The position numbers and the translations under genes are program-made. Source: Aegicerativicinus sediminis (GTDB lineage Bacteria > Bacteroidota > Bacteroidia > Flavobacteriales > Flavobacteriaceae). Taken from it: 64,000 bases of DNA. The notes beneath the pieces are model-generated. The model saw nothing but the letters and a program-made list of their open reading frames with translations. It searched no databases and was not told the origin of the DNA. Of this stretch, positions 18,874 to 27,365 are shown one piece after another. Every line of letters begins with the position of its first letter. Position 1 is the stretch's first letter. The stretch covers positions 1,420,001-1,484,000 of the forward strand of contig NZ_CP064295.1 in the NCBI RefSeq assembly GCF_015476115.1, read 5' to 3'.

Positions 18874-18883
18874 GTTTTGGTGA

Positions 18884-19393
18884 TTATTCGAAAATAGCTT
18901 TAAGTTCTGTTGCGTCTTTAGGTTTCATCTTTCCGGCTAATACCAAACTTAACTGTTTTCTCCTTAAGGCAGCTTCAAAGCGTTCTTTTTCTAAATCAGT
19001 TTCTGGTCTGAGTTCGGGGATTTCAACGGGTCTTCCCATATCATCCACCGCTACAAATGTATAAATTGCCTCATTGGCTTTAGTTCTATTGCCAGATTCC
19101 CTGTCCTCAGTCCAAACATCAATATAAACTTCCATTGAGGTTCTAAAGGCTCTACTTACCTTAGCTTCTACGGTGACTACACTTCCCAAAGGTACCGCTC
19201 TATTAAATGCCACATGGTTAACAGAAGCCGTCACTACAATTCTGCGAGAATGTCGTCGGGCGGATATACTGGCAGCCCGATCCATACGAGCTAGCAATTC
19301 TCCTCCAAAAAGATTGTTTAATGGATTAGTTTCACTTGGCAAAACCAAGTCTGTCATTATTGTTCTCGATTGTTCTGGAGTCTTTGCGGTCAT
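18884..19393 (-). CDS. Acyl-CoA thioesterase, hotdog fold (YciA/BACH type)
   Basis: The 169-residue protein is a single hotdog domain with the pattern ETNPLNNLFGGELLARMD followed by ASISARRHSRR, the active-site helix of YciA and cytosolic acyl-CoA hydrolases. It splits acyl-CoA to free acid and CoA in the cytoplasm. Its C-terminal tail (about 130-169) is basic and helical, as in related enzymes. It is monocistronic, convergent with the EnvC-like gene and 54 bases after the HU-SPOR gene. Chain-length preference cannot be predicted. Confidence 0.87.
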   Translation of the reverse strand: MTAKTPEQSRTIMTDLVLPSETNPLNNLFGGELLARMDRAASISARRHSRRIVVTASVNHVAFNRAVPLGSVVTVEAKVSRAFRTSMEVYIDVWTEDRESGNRTKANEAIYTFVAVDDMGRPVEIPELRPETDLEKERFEAALRRKQLSLVLAGKMKPKDATELKAIFE

Positions 19394-19447
19394 TCAACTG
19401 AATTTGAGCTGGCAAAGATACAGTTTAAATAGGAAATGTGGAATTAC

Positions 19448-20380
19448 TTATTCTAGGTCGCGAACCAACATCCAGGCACTGGAATTGTGATTTTTACGAA
19501 TATCTCTTAATGCTTCAATGGCTTCCATGCGATCTTCAAAACTCTCATATACTACTTCGTGCAAGCCGTATTTATTTACTCCAAGTATTCTAGCCTTAAA
19601 ACCTTCAGACCGCAATTGTTTGATGCTATTTTCTGCATTTTCTTGCACACGGAAAGCCCCTGCAACTAGGTGGTATTTACCTGATTGCTTTTCAAGCCTG
19701 ATGGTAGCGGCTGGAAGGGGATTGTCGATTACAAAAGTTGCCTCTTGTATATTATGATCGATTTTTTCATTAGCCTCCTCTTGCGCCAATTTATTATGAT
19801 CTGCAATCTGTTGGTTTATATAAGCCCCAGCGCCTACCATACCCAAGGTAAGGGCGATAATGGCCACAGCAGCATATTTCAAGAAACGATTGCCTTTTGG
19901 ATTGGAGACTGTAATTGGTATAATTTTTTCAATCTCTTCAACTTCCTTAGTATAAGTTTCCCTAAGTATTTCTGGTGTACTAAGTTGTTCAAGACCGAAA
20001 GAATCGGTTAAATAATTAATATGGTAGGCAGGCTGAAAAACAATTTTTCCTTCGTTATTCAAAACCATATCTCCTATATTTTTAAAGGTAATAGTTTCGC
20101 CTTCAATTAAATAGGATTTAATGCTTCTAACATATTTTTGAACCTTTTCTGATGCTGTGCTAAAGGGTATTTTTTCAACCTCAGAAATATAACTGACCAA
20201 TAACCCGTCACTTTGCTGTAATTGTTCATTAAAGGAAATTACCTTTTTAGGTGGGTAAAAGGTTGAACTAACTTCATCGATTATAGCAGAATGCCTTTTT
20301 GTGAGGAGGGCCCCCAATTCAGGAATTGTTACACAATCGTATCTGTATAAAAGGTCGCTAATGTATGTTTCTAGTTGCAT
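19448..20380 (-). CDS. Membrane protein with two HU-like domains and a SPOR domain
   Basis: The 310-residue protein starts MQLETYISDLLYRYDCVTIP, typical of the CCDC81-like bacterial HU domain 1 (about 1-58). A second HU-like domain follows (about 60-130), then a membrane helix (about 165-187) and a SPOR domain at the C-terminus (about 230-308, starting KYHLVAGAF). SPOR domains bind glycan strands stripped of stem peptides at division sites. The architecture therefore links a cytoplasmic HU fold to periplasmic septal peptidoglycan. I chose the ATG at 20380 over an upstream in-frame codon at 20443, because a TAnnTTTG element lies six bases ahead and the family opens at this methionine. Confidence 0.88.
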   Translation of the reverse strand: MQLETYISDLLYRYDCVTIPELGALLTKRHSAIIDEVSSTFYPPKKVISFNEQLQQSDGLLVSYISEVEKIPFSTASEKVQKYVRSIKSYLIEGETITFKNIGDMVLNNEGKIVFQPAYHINYLTDSFGLEQLSTPEILRETYTKEVEEIEKIIPITVSNPKGNRFLKYAAVAIIALTLGMVGAGAYINQQIADHNKLAQEEANEKIDHNIQEATFVIDNPLPAATIRLEKQSGKYHLVAGAFRVQENAENSIKQLRSEGFKARILGVNKYGLHEVVYESFEDRMEAIEALRDIRKNHNSSAWMLVRDLE

Positions 20381-20386
20381 TATTAA

Positions 20387-20394
20387 CAAATGTA
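20387..20394 (-). promoter_or_regulatory. Predicted -7 promoter element of the HU-SPOR gene
   Basis: The minus strand reads TACATTTG, an exact TAnnTTTG match, with an imperfect TTTC at the -33 position. Only six bases separate it from the ATG, so the mRNA may be leaderless or nearly so. Confidence 0.45.
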
Positions 20395-20479
20395 AAAGAA
20401 TTTGTGAGGCATGAAAAAGTGAATTTTTAATTTTTATTAACAAACAAAATTCGCTTTTTTTAATAAACTCATTATCTGA

Positions 20480-21583
20480 ATGAAAGACCTTGAACTTTTT
20501 TACCTACTTGCCCTTCATCACGTGCCAAAAGTTGGGGATATAACTGCTAAAAAATTAATTGCTCACTGCGGTTCCCCTCAATCCGTTTTGGAGGAAAGCA
20601 AAAAGAATCTTTTGAAAATTGAAGGTATAGGATCGGTGATGGTGGATGAAATATTAAACAAAAACCATTTAGATCTGGCTGAAAAAGAATTGCAGTATAT
20701 CCAGAATAAAAAAATTAAGGTAACCTCTTTTGAAGATGTAGATTACCCGGATAATCTTAAGCAATGTATAGATGGACCAATATTGCTTTTCTCTAAAGGG
20801 AATATCGATCTGAAGAATAAGAAACTAATAAGTATAGTGGGTACCAGAAATGCGACAAGTTATGGTGTTTCCTTTTGTGAGAAATTGGTGGAGGAATTGG
20901 CCATTTTCAATCCGGTCATCGTTTCGGGGTTTGCCTATGGTATTGATATCACTTCCCATAAGGCAGCCGTTAAACACGGCTTACAAACTATAGGTTGTTT
21001 GGCTCATGGATTCAATATCATTTATCCGAAGGTCCATAAGAAGTATATGTCAGAAATGGAGGAAAATGGAGGTTTTCTAACAGATTTTTGGAGTATTGAT
21101 GATTTCGATAGAAACAATTTTCTAAGGAGAAATCGCATTATTGCTGGTCTCAGTGAAGCCACCATTGTAATTGAATCATCGGAAAAGGGGGGAAGCTTGG
21201 TAACGGCGGATATAGCAAATTCTTATGATCGGGAGGTTTTTGCATTGCCTGGAAGATTTAACGATTCACAAAGTGTTGGATGTAATAATTTGATCAAATT
21301 TCAAAAGGCACATACCCTGACCAACCCGATGGATGTGCCATATATATTAAATTGGCAATTACAGGATGTTAAAAAGTCAACTGTTCAAAAACAATTATTT
21401 GTTGAATTGGATGAAAACGAAAAAACGATTTATAAGTATTTAAATGACAACAATCAACAAATGCTTGATGTAATAGCCATTGAATGTGGTTTACCAATCT
21501 TTAAAGTCGCAAGTTCATTGCTCAGCATGGAACTAAAAGGGGTCGTAAGACCCTTGCCAGGGAAATTGTTTGAGTTGACTTAA
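20480..21583 (+). CDS. dprA: DNA-processing protein DprA
   Basis: The 367-residue protein has an N-terminal helix-hairpin-helix region (about 1-65), the Rossmann-like DprA core (about 75-285) with SIVGTRNATSYG, SGFAYGIDITSHKAA and SSEKGGSLVTADIA, and a C-terminal winged-helix-like domain (about 300-367). DprA loads RecA on incoming single-stranded DNA during natural transformation and is also found in many non-competent bacteria. It is transcribed divergently from the HU-SPOR gene. Its stop overlaps the convergent trpS stop by four bases. Confidence 0.95.
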   Translation: MKDLELFYLLALHHVPKVGDITAKKLIAHCGSPQSVLEESKKNLLKIEGIGSVMVDEILNKNHLDLAEKELQYIQNKKIKVTSFEDVDYPDNLKQCIDGPILLFSKGNIDLKNKKLISIVGTRNATSYGVSFCEKLVEELAIFNPVIVSGFAYGIDITSHKAAVKHGLQTIGCLAHGFNIIYPKVHKKYMSEMEENGGFLTDFWSIDDFDRNNFLRRNRIIAGLSEATIVIESSEKGGSLVTADIANSYDREVFALPGRFNDSQSVGCNNLIKFQKAHTLTNPMDVPYILNWQLQDVKKSTVQKQLFVELDENEKTIYKYLNDNNQQMLDVIAIECGLPIFKVASSLLSMELKGVVRPLPGKLFELT

Positions 21584-22548
21584 TAACCCACTTTATCCCT
21601 AACACGTTTTAAAACTCCATCAGCCACAGTTTTTGCTTTGGACGCACCTATTGCTAATGCATCATCTAATTCACTTAGATTATCCATATAGTGTTGATAT
21701 AACCTTCGTGGCGTTTCATATTCTCTAAGCATTAGTTCATACAAAGCTTGCTTGGCATGTCCGTAACCATAACCGCCGGCCTCATAATTTTTCTTCATTT
21801 GCTCAACCTCCTCAATTGTAGCGATGAGTCTAAAAATGGCAAAACAATTGCAGCTAGTCCAGTCCTTTGGATCTTCTATAGGGGTGCTGTCTGTTTGGAT
21901 GGACATAATTTGTTTGCGAAGTTGTTTTTCAGGAAGAAAAATGTTTATGGTGTTTCCTTTGCTTTTACTCATTTTTTCACCATCTGTACCTGGAATAAGT
22001 TGGGTGTCTTCCTGAACATCTGCTCTAGGCATCACAAAAGTGTCGCCCATTTTAGCATGGAATCGAGAAGCCACATCTCTAGTCATTTCTATATGCTGTA
22101 ACTGATCCTTGCCGACTGGTATTATTTCAGAATCGTATAGCAATATATCAGCTGCCATCAACATAGGATAGGTGAATAAACCAGCATTAACATCTTCCAA
22201 GCGATTGGCCTTATCTTTAAAACTATGGGCCAACGTAAGTCTTTGGTAAGGGAAAAAACAACTCAGGTACCAAGTTAATTCCGTAACCTGTGGCACATCA
22301 CTTTGCCTGTAGAAAACACTGTTTTCAATATCTAGGCCAAAAGCCAACCAAGTTGCTGCAGTTGAATAAGTATTGAATTTTAACTGTTCCGCATCCTTAA
22401 TTTGGGTGAGCGAATGCATGTCTGCTATAAACAAAAAGGATTCATTATCACTTTCTGAAGCCATTTCTATTGCCGGCTTTATAGCCCCTAAGATGTTTCC
22501 TAAATGTGGAGTTCCTGTACTCTGAATACCTGTTAAAATGCGCGCCAT
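21580..22548 (-). CDS. trpS: Tryptophanyl-tRNA synthetase
   Basis: The 322-residue enzyme is a class I synthetase of normal bacterial length. It has the HIGH-type motif in TGTPHLGN (about 11-18), PVGKDQLQHIEMTRD for tryptophan-adenylate binding and the KMSKS loop in GEKMSKSKGN. It charges tRNA-Trp in the cytoplasm. A TAnnTTTG element lies about 50 bases upstream of the ATG, with a small ACCTG/CAGGT hairpin in the leader. I see no T-box or tandem-Trp leader peptide. Confidence 0.97.
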   Translation of the reverse strand: MARILTGIQSTGTPHLGNILGAIKPAIEMASESDNESFLFIADMHSLTQIKDAEQLKFNTYSTAATWLAFGLDIENSVFYRQSDVPQVTELTWYLSCFFPYQRLTLAHSFKDKANRLEDVNAGLFTYPMLMAADILLYDSEIIPVGKDQLQHIEMTRDVASRFHAKMGDTFVMPRADVQEDTQLIPGTDGEKMSKSKGNTINIFLPEKQLRKQIMSIQTDSTPIEDPKDWTSCNCFAIFRLIATIEEVEQMKKNYEAGGYGYGHAKQALYELMLREYETPRRLYQHYMDNLSELDDALAIGASKAKTVADGVLKRVRDKVGY

Positions 22549-22595
22549 TTCTTTTAATAATTAAATACCTGTTTTCAGGTTTTAAAAATAGACGT

Positions 22596-22603
22596 CAAAG
22601 GTA
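22596..22603 (-). promoter_or_regulatory. Predicted -7 promoter element of trpS
   Basis: The minus strand reads TACCTTTG, an exact TAnnTTTG match, about 47 bases before the trpS ATG. No clear -33 box is seen at 19 bases. Confidence 0.45.
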
Positions 22604-22636
22604 ATTATTTAGGCCAAATGTCTCCTTTATTTTAAG

Positions 22637-22644
22637 TAGTTTTG
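22637..22644 (+). promoter_or_regulatory. Predicted -7 promoter element of the acyltransferase gene
   Basis: TAGTTTTG matches TAnnTTTG exactly. It overlaps an in-frame TTG at 22642, so the coding start must lie further on, at the ATG at 22651. The -33 position has no TTTG. Confidence 0.35.
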
Positions 22645-22650
22645 GCCTTG

Positions 22651-23409
22651 ATGGTGGTATTTAAGTACATTTTTTGGATTCTGTACCGAATTTGGTTCTA
22701 CATCTTAGTTGCAATCCCAATAATCCTATTGTTTCCGGTTCTCATTATTGTTATTTCAAAGGAAAAGTGGTATCCACAGTTTTTTAAGTTAGCTAGACTT
22801 TGGGCAACCTTTATTTTGTTAGGGATGGGATTTCGACCTATAATATGTCGAGAACAGAAAACAAACCCAAAGGAGAGTTATATGTTTATTGCTAATCACA
22901 CTTCCATGGCGGACATTATGTTAATGTTATATGCTGTAAAAAATCCATTTGTGTTTGTTGGCAAGCAAGAATTAGCTAAAATTCCTTTGTTTGGATTCTT
23001 TTATAAACGTACTTGCATTTTAGTAGATAGAAGTGATGCAAAAAGTAGGCAAGCTGTATTCAAGAGTGCTCAAAAACGATTGAAACAGGGGTTAAGTGTT
23101 TGTATTTTTCCTGAAGGAGGAGTTCCGGACGAGCATGTAATATTAGATGAATTTAAAGATGGTGCTTTTCGCTTAGCAATTAATCACCAAATCCCTATAG
23201 TACCATTGGTGTTTCCTGATAATAAAAAGCGTTTTTCATTTTCTTTTTTTAGTGGTGGTCCGGGTGTAATGCGTGTTAAGCAAAATGAATTTTTAAGCAC
23301 TCAAAACCTCGAAATTAAAGACTCGCCCGAAATAAGGGAGCGAGCAAGAACGATAATCCTAAACGAATTACAGAATTTTAATAAAAACAAAAAGCCGCTC
23401 GGGACATGA
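22651..23409 (+). CDS. plsC: 1-acyl-sn-glycerol-3-phosphate acyltransferase
   Basis: The 252-residue protein has an N-terminal membrane helix (about 5-33) and the acyltransferase motifs NHTSMAD (His83 and Asp88), an acceptor-binding region near DRSDAKSRQ, and FPEGGVPDE. PlsC makes phosphatidic acid from lysophosphatidic acid at the inner membrane. The ATG at 22651 is preferred over TTG codons at 22642 and 22648 because of the overlapping promoter element. The last codons also form the terminator hairpin of the convergent gene on the other strand. Confidence 0.88.
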   Translation: MVVFKYIFWILYRIWFYILVAIPIILLFPVLIIVISKEKWYPQFFKLARLWATFILLGMGFRPIICREQKTNPKESYMFIANHTSMADIMLMLYAVKNPFVFVGKQELAKIPLFGFFYKRTCILVDRSDAKSRQAVFKSAQKRLKQGLSVCIFPEGGVPDEHVILDEFKDGAFRLAINHQIPIVPLVFPDNKKRFSFSFFSGGPGVMRVKQNEFLSTQNLEIKDSPEIRERARTIILNELQNFNKNKKPLGT

Positions 23410-23416
23410 ACGGCTC
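23383..23416 (-). terminator. Intrinsic terminator of the sigma-factor operon, inside the plsC 3' end
   Basis: On the minus strand AGCCGTT and AGCGGCT pair (7 bp, one wobble) around a 9-base loop and are followed by TTTTGTTTTT. The structure overlaps the last nine codons of the convergent plsC gene. Confidence 0.65.
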
Positions 23417-23467
23417 TCTATCGCTGATTAATGGGATTTAAAACAGCTAATCTAACCAACTAAAAAC

Positions 23468-24949
23468 TTAAAATTTAAACCGCACTCCACTGTAAACACC
23501 AAAAATATAGGGCTTAAAATTCCCGGAGGTATTGGTGAATGTGTTAAACTGATATTTAAATATGGGCTCTAGATTAATATCTAACAATTTGGACAAATTG
23601 TAATTAATTCCGAGGCCTATATTGGCACTGTAACTGGTATTATTCAAATTTGTTGCTTCACCGACATATTGCCTGATATTACTAATATCGGTATACACTT
23701 CATTCTTACTTAAGAAAAAGGTGCTAAAACCGCCAATAACGTTAACTCCAAATTTGCTTTGAAACAAGTTGTATTCTAGTTCTAAGGGGATTTCAATAAA
23801 GCCAAATTCCTGATCGATAGAACCTTTTTCATTACTAATAAATACATCTGGTGCCTCCGCAGTATTTATGGATGTAGCACTTAAAAATGATGTATTGTTG
23901 CTGGACCTCTCCATAGCAATGTTTCCGTTTATGTCATCGTTGCCCACGAAGGCATTAATGTCTTCATATACAATAACATCTCCTGTGGTATATCCAAGAT
24001 TTACATTATTAACACCAAGCCTTATCTTTAATTTTTCATTAATAGAATAACTTCCGGTAACACCATAGCTCATTTCAACATCCCCAGCTTTAGTATTGTC
24101 TATAAATTGTGGGTGAATTGGGGATCCTTTCCCTAAAGAATTAAAATAAACAGGGGCCACATTTGGGGAAATGGCCCATCTGTCTATTCGGGGTTTTTCT
24201 TTTTCATTAGTCGTTTCACTTTCTGCAAGCGCTTCCTCAATATTTATAAGGTCTGAGGTAGTGTTTTTATCTAATTCATTTGTAGAATTATCTTCTGCGG
24301 TATTTTCTTCAATTGAAATTTCTGTTTTCGCAACTTGTTCAGTTAAATTGTTTGATTTGCTGAAAGGATTAGAATTTAAGTCTGATGGGTCAGTTGCTTC
24401 ATTCTGATTATTTTCAGTTGCTAATCTAATATTCTCATTAATTGCCAAATTGGTATTCTCTTCTGATTTGGAAATTAATTTTTTAGCATCTGATCTAGCT
24501 ATTTTAGACTTTGAGTTTTTATCATTAGACTCGCTAGTTAATTGGGAGGCAACTTCCTCTTTAGCCAAAGTCTGTCTGCTAGGAAGCCCTGAATTATTTT
24601 CATTCTTCTCAGATTGCAAAGTATCAATAGCTGTAATAGTGATGTCTTTTTTAACATTAGTAACAGTATCTTCTATTTCGGAAGTGTTAATGATTTCACT
24701 TTCAGTAATTTGAATAGCAGGTTGCTCTGTATTTGAATTATTATCTAAAAGGAACGTACCAAGAGAGATTAACAATAAAAAGCCAGCTGCAATACCAGAA
24801 ATCTTCCACCAAAGAGGTATTACTTTTCTATCACGATCTTTTTTATGAAGTGTATTTTGGATAGAGCCCCACACCTTAGGGTCGGGAGTCTCTTCAAAAT
24901 CCTTCAGCCGTTCCTGAAAAATTCGATCTAAATGTTTTTTATCTTTCAT
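23468..24949 (-). CDS. Membrane-anchored protein with outer-membrane beta-barrel-like C-terminus, partner of ECF sigma factor
   Basis: The 493-residue protein has a cytoplasmic-type N-terminus (about 1-45, with DRIFQERLKDFEETPDPKVW) and one membrane helix (about 48-68). A long low-complexity Ser/Asn/Glu-rich stretch follows (about 70-255), then a C-terminal domain (about 260-493) of alternating beta-strands ending in GVYSGVRFKF, like small porin-family proteins. The gene overlaps the end of the ECF sigma gene by one base. That position and the N-terminus suggest an anti-sigma or sensor role. An inner-membrane anchor on a barrel-like domain is unusual, so its topology is uncertain. Confidence 0.65.
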   Translation of the reverse strand: MKDKKHLDRIFQERLKDFEETPDPKVWGSIQNTLHKKDRDRKVIPLWWKISGIAAGFLLLISLGTFLLDNNSNTEQPAIQITESEIINTSEIEDTVTNVKKDITITAIDTLQSEKNENNSGLPSRQTLAKEEVASQLTSESNDKNSKSKIARSDAKKLISKSEENTNLAINENIRLATENNQNEATDPSDLNSNPFSKSNNLTEQVAKTEISIEENTAEDNSTNELDKNTTSDLINIEEALAESETTNEKEKPRIDRWAISPNVAPVYFNSLGKGSPIHPQFIDNTKAGDVEMSYGVTGSYSINEKLKIRLGVNNVNLGYTTGDVIVYEDINAFVGNDDINGNIAMERSSNNTSFLSATSINTAEAPDVFISNEKGSIDQEFGFIEIPLELEYNLFQSKFGVNVIGGFSTFFLSKNEVYTDISNIRQYVGEATNLNNTSYSANIGLGINYNLSKLLDINLEPIFKYQFNTFTNTSGNFKPYIFGVYSGVRFKF

Positions 24950-25491
24950 TACAAAGATTGCTTTTGCTCAGAGGTCCTGAAATTTTCAATTTTCTCTCTT
25001 AGAATCATTCTGGCCCTGGCTAGGTTAGACTTTGAGCCCCCAACAGAAATTCCAACCATTTCAGAAATTTCGTTATGCGAATACCCATCTAACACATATA
25101 AATTAAAAACCAACCGGTAACGATCGGGTAATTCTTGTATTATTTGAATCAAAAACTGAAGGGGTAAGTCTTCATCTTCGATTTCTTCTTCTGCACTTTC
25201 TAGGGCCTCTTCGTTTACGATGTCATAGACACCTGCAGTTCGGTACTTTTGCAAAGCTGTGTTGATTGTTATTCGCTTCATCCAGCCCTCAAAGGAACCT
25301 TGCCCATTATATTGCCCTATTTTATTAAAAATAGTTACAAAGGCATCATGCAAATTGTCTTCTGCCTCTGCCTTGTTCCTAGAATACTTAAGGCACAAGG
25401 AAAACAATTTACTTGAATAAATCTTGTATAGTTCTCCTTGAGCCTTTGCATTATTCTTTTTACAATCAATTATGAGTTTTTCTAAACTCAA
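24949..25491 (-). CDS. RNA polymerase sigma factor, ECF (sigma-70) family
   Basis: The 180-residue protein has region 2 (about 20-90, with KYSRNKAEAEDNLHDAF) and region 4 (about 120-175, with LPDRYRLVFNLYVLDGYSHNEI). There is no region 1 or 3, which defines ECF factors. Region 4 is followed by a short basic tail. It sits between a lipoprotein gene and the barrel-like membrane protein gene, all on one strand with tight spacing. I infer a sigma/anti-sigma envelope-sensing module. Its target promoters are unknown. Confidence 0.92.
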   Translation of the reverse strand: MSLEKLIIDCKKNNAKAQGELYKIYSSKLFSLCLKYSRNKAEAEDNLHDAFVTIFNKIGQYNGQGSFEGWMKRITINTALQKYRTAGVYDIVNEEALESAEEEIEDEDLPLQFLIQIIQELPDRYRLVFNLYVLDGYSHNEISEMVGISVGGSKSNLARARMILREKIENFRTSEQKQSL

Positions 25492-25508
25492 ATTTTATCC
25501 CCCTGATT

Positions 25509-25919
25509 TTATTCCACTACCGGTACTTCAACTATATAGTAGAGGTCGTTATCATTTTCGTCTTTTCCTTGCCAAAATTTAAACACATAAGTGCCCGTAT
25601 AGATGACCCTAAAATCAAAAGACACTTCTACTAAATCATCGGTCAATTCAGTACAATTATTTTCTTCTAAAACAGAATTAATAACCGCCACAATGCGTTC
25701 ATTTCCATCACTCCTAAAATAAAACTCATTAAAACGATGGCAGGTGGAAGGTCGGTTATAGGTTAAGGTAATTTCATAAACCCCTCCATATTCGAAGGAA
25801 TCTGGTAAATCTACAGATTCAACGGGCAAAATTTCATAATGGTAGTTAGTTCCATCATCATCTAAACTACATGATGTTGCTAATAAAAATAAGACTAAAA
25901 GTGATCCGAGGTATTTCAT
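25509..25919 (-). CDS. Small lipoprotein, unknown function
   Basis: The 136-residue protein has a lipoprotein signal with lipobox LATSC (Cys17) followed by acidic residues SLDDD. The mature part is beta-rich, with aromatic strands such as GTYVFKFWQG. Two cysteines (in STCHRF and ENNCTE) could form a disulphide. I do not recognise a family beyond generic Bacteroidota lipoprotein. It is the first gene of a run with the ECF sigma factor 18 bases downstream, so it may be a sensor component or a target of the same stress response. Confidence 0.65.
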   Translation of the reverse strand: MKYLGSLLVLFLLATSCSLDDDGTNYHYEILPVESVDLPDSFEYGGVYEITLTYNRPSTCHRFNEFYFRSDGNERIVAVINSVLEENNCTELTDDLVEVSFDFRVIYTGTYVFKFWQGKDENDNDLYYIVEVPVVE

Positions 25920-26018
25920 TAGATTTTAAATTAGTTATAACCCAATTGCGGGTTGCTTTTTACTTCATATATCATTTTGTAGATGCATTTCAAATTATAT
26001 GGTTGCGTTTTAAAATCA

Positions 26019-26046
26019 AAAAATCCCGTTTTAACGGGATTTTTTA
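26019..26046 (-). terminator. Intrinsic terminator of recA
   Basis: AAAATCCCG and CGGGATTTT form a strong stem around a 6-base loop with A and T runs on both sides, directly after the recA stop. On the minus strand the T-run follows the stem; the structure would also work on the plus strand. Confidence 0.85.
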
Positions 26047-26047
26047 T

Positions 26048-27046
26048 TTAGGCTTTAATTTGTTCTCTGACTTTCAGTTCTAGTTCATCCATTAATTCTG
26101 GATTATCTTTTATTAAGGCTTTAACTGCATCTCGGCCTTGTCCTAGTTTAGTATCTTCATAACTGAACCAAGAACCACTCTTCTTTACAATATCTTTTTC
26201 CACTGCCAAATCTAGAATTTCTCCAACCTTTGAAATTCCTTCTCCATACATTATATCGAATTCCGCTGTTTTAAATGGAGGCGCGACCTTATTCTTTACA
26301 ACCTTAACACGAGTTTTATTACCAACAGTATCTCCATTACTATCCTTAATGTGGGTCGATCTTCGAATATCTAACCGGACTGAAGCATAAAATTTTAAAG
26401 CGTTACCACCTGTAGTAGTCTCGGGATTTCCGAACATTACACCAATCTTTTCCCTTAATTGGTTAATGAAAATCATCGTACAATTGGTTTTGCTAATAGA
26501 GCCAGTCAGTTTCCTTAATGCTTGAGACATTAATCGGGCATGTAGACCCATTTTAGAGTCTCCCATTTCACCTTCTATTTCACTTTTTGGTGTTAAGGCG
26601 GCAACAGAATCCACAATTATAATATCAATTGCACCAGACCGAACTAGGTTATCAGCTATTTCCAACGCTTGTTCACCGTTATCCGGTTGAGAAATAATCA
26701 GATTTTCGATATCTACTCCTAGCTTTTCTGCATAAAAACGATCAAATGCATGTTCGGCGTCTATAAACGCTGCTATGCCACCTGCCTTTTGTGCTTCTGC
26801 AATTGCATGTAAGGTCAATGTCGTTTTACCTGAAGATTCTGGCCCATATATCTCAATTACTCTCCCCCTTGGATAACCTCCCACACCTAGTGCGATATCC
26901 AAACCAAGAGAGCCTGAAGAAATAACATCTACATCTACGATAGCGGCATCGCTCATTTTCATAACAGTGCCTTTTCCGTAAGCTTTGTCTAATTTATCTA
27001 AAGTAAGTTTAAGTGCCTTTAATTTCGCTTCTTTCTCGCTGCTCAT
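26048..27046 (-). CDS. recA: Recombinase RecA
   Basis: The 332-residue protein is a full RecA. The Walker A motif is GPESSGKTT, the Walker B region is [12 protein letters not shown], the loop L1 region is [19 protein letters not shown] and the L2 region reads [20 protein letters not shown]. It forms filaments on single-stranded DNA for homologous recombination and repair. It is monocistronic with its own terminator. A perfect inverted repeat at 27103-27133 lies upstream and might be an operator. Confidence 0.98.
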   Translation of the reverse strand: MSSEKEAKLKALKLTLDKLDKAYGKGTVMKMSDAAIVDVDVISSGSLGLDIALGVGGYPRGRVIEIYGPESSGKTTLTLHAIAEAQKAGGIAAFIDAEHAFDRFYAEKLGVDIENLIISQPDNGEQALEIADNLVRSGAIDIIIVDSVAALTPKSEIEGEMGDSKMGLHARLMSQALRKLTGSISKTNCTMIFINQLREKIGVMFGNPETTTGGNALKFYASVRLDIRRSTHIKDSNGDTVGNKTRVKVVKNKVAPPFKTAEFDIMYGEGISKVGEILDLAVEKDIVKKSGSWFSYEDTKLGQGRDAVKALIKDNPELMDELELKVREQIKA

Positions 27047-27102
27047 TGGGTTTTTTTTAAATTAAAAAGGACAGCTAAATTACAATATCTTTTCATTTTT
27101 CC

Positions 27103-27133
27103 CATTGGTGACGCAACCTTTTTATCACCAATG
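27103..27133. promoter_or_regulatory. Perfect inverted repeat upstream of recA
   Basis: CATTGGTGA and TCACCAATG are perfect 9-base inverted repeats separated by 13 bases, 57 bases upstream of the recA start. No T-run follows on either strand, so it is not a terminator. It could be a dimeric-regulator operator for recA or an mRNA leader hairpin. Confidence 0.4.
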
Positions 27134-27230
27134 AATCTATATAATACAAAGGGGAAGAATTGCTATGAAAAATTCGTTTTCAACCTAAGAATTTGGCTAA
27201 TTCAAATAGTTGGTTTTTTAAAAACAAAAG

Positions 27231-27346
27231 GTTAAAACTTAGTCCCCGATTTTAACTTAAATAATGGTTGACTTACCCAAGTTGCCCCCAAAAGTTTAAG
27301 TGTTAAGTTAAGCCTTTGAAAGCACCGCAGATAGCGGTGCTTTTAA
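27231..27346 (+). ncRNA. Candidate structured small RNA with its own terminator
   Basis: This non-coding stretch holds nested inverted repeats. GTTAAAA (27231) can pair with TTTTAAC (27250). Alternatively TTAACTTAA (27252) pairs with TTAAGTTAA (27303), enclosing ACTTA/TAAGT. A terminator hairpin ends it. No exact TAnnTTTG promoter was found ahead of it and I cannot assign it to a family; the Flavobacteria-specific 6S-like RNA is one thing to test. The rest of the 358-base gap holds the inverted repeat near recA and the trhO promoter. Confidence 0.3.
27319..27346 (+). terminator. Intrinsic terminator in the recA-trhO gap
   Basis: AGCACCGC and GCGGTGCT form an 8-bp stem (10 with flanking A-T pairs) around AGATA, followed by TTTTAAATT. 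No gene on the plus strand ends just upstream, so it implies a non-coding transcript or blocks read-through into trhO. Confidence 0.65.
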
Positions 27347-27365
27347 ATTAATAACGATTAAATTG

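Noticed and set aside
19685-20011. Plus-strand open frame of 108 codons inside the HU-SPOR gene
   Set aside because: It is an antisense shadow; the HU and SPOR domains on the other strand are clear.
25939-25953. AACCC/GGGTT hairpin upstream of the small lipoprotein gene
   Set aside because: The stem is only five pairs, and the T-run lies on the strand where no gene ends; probably chance.
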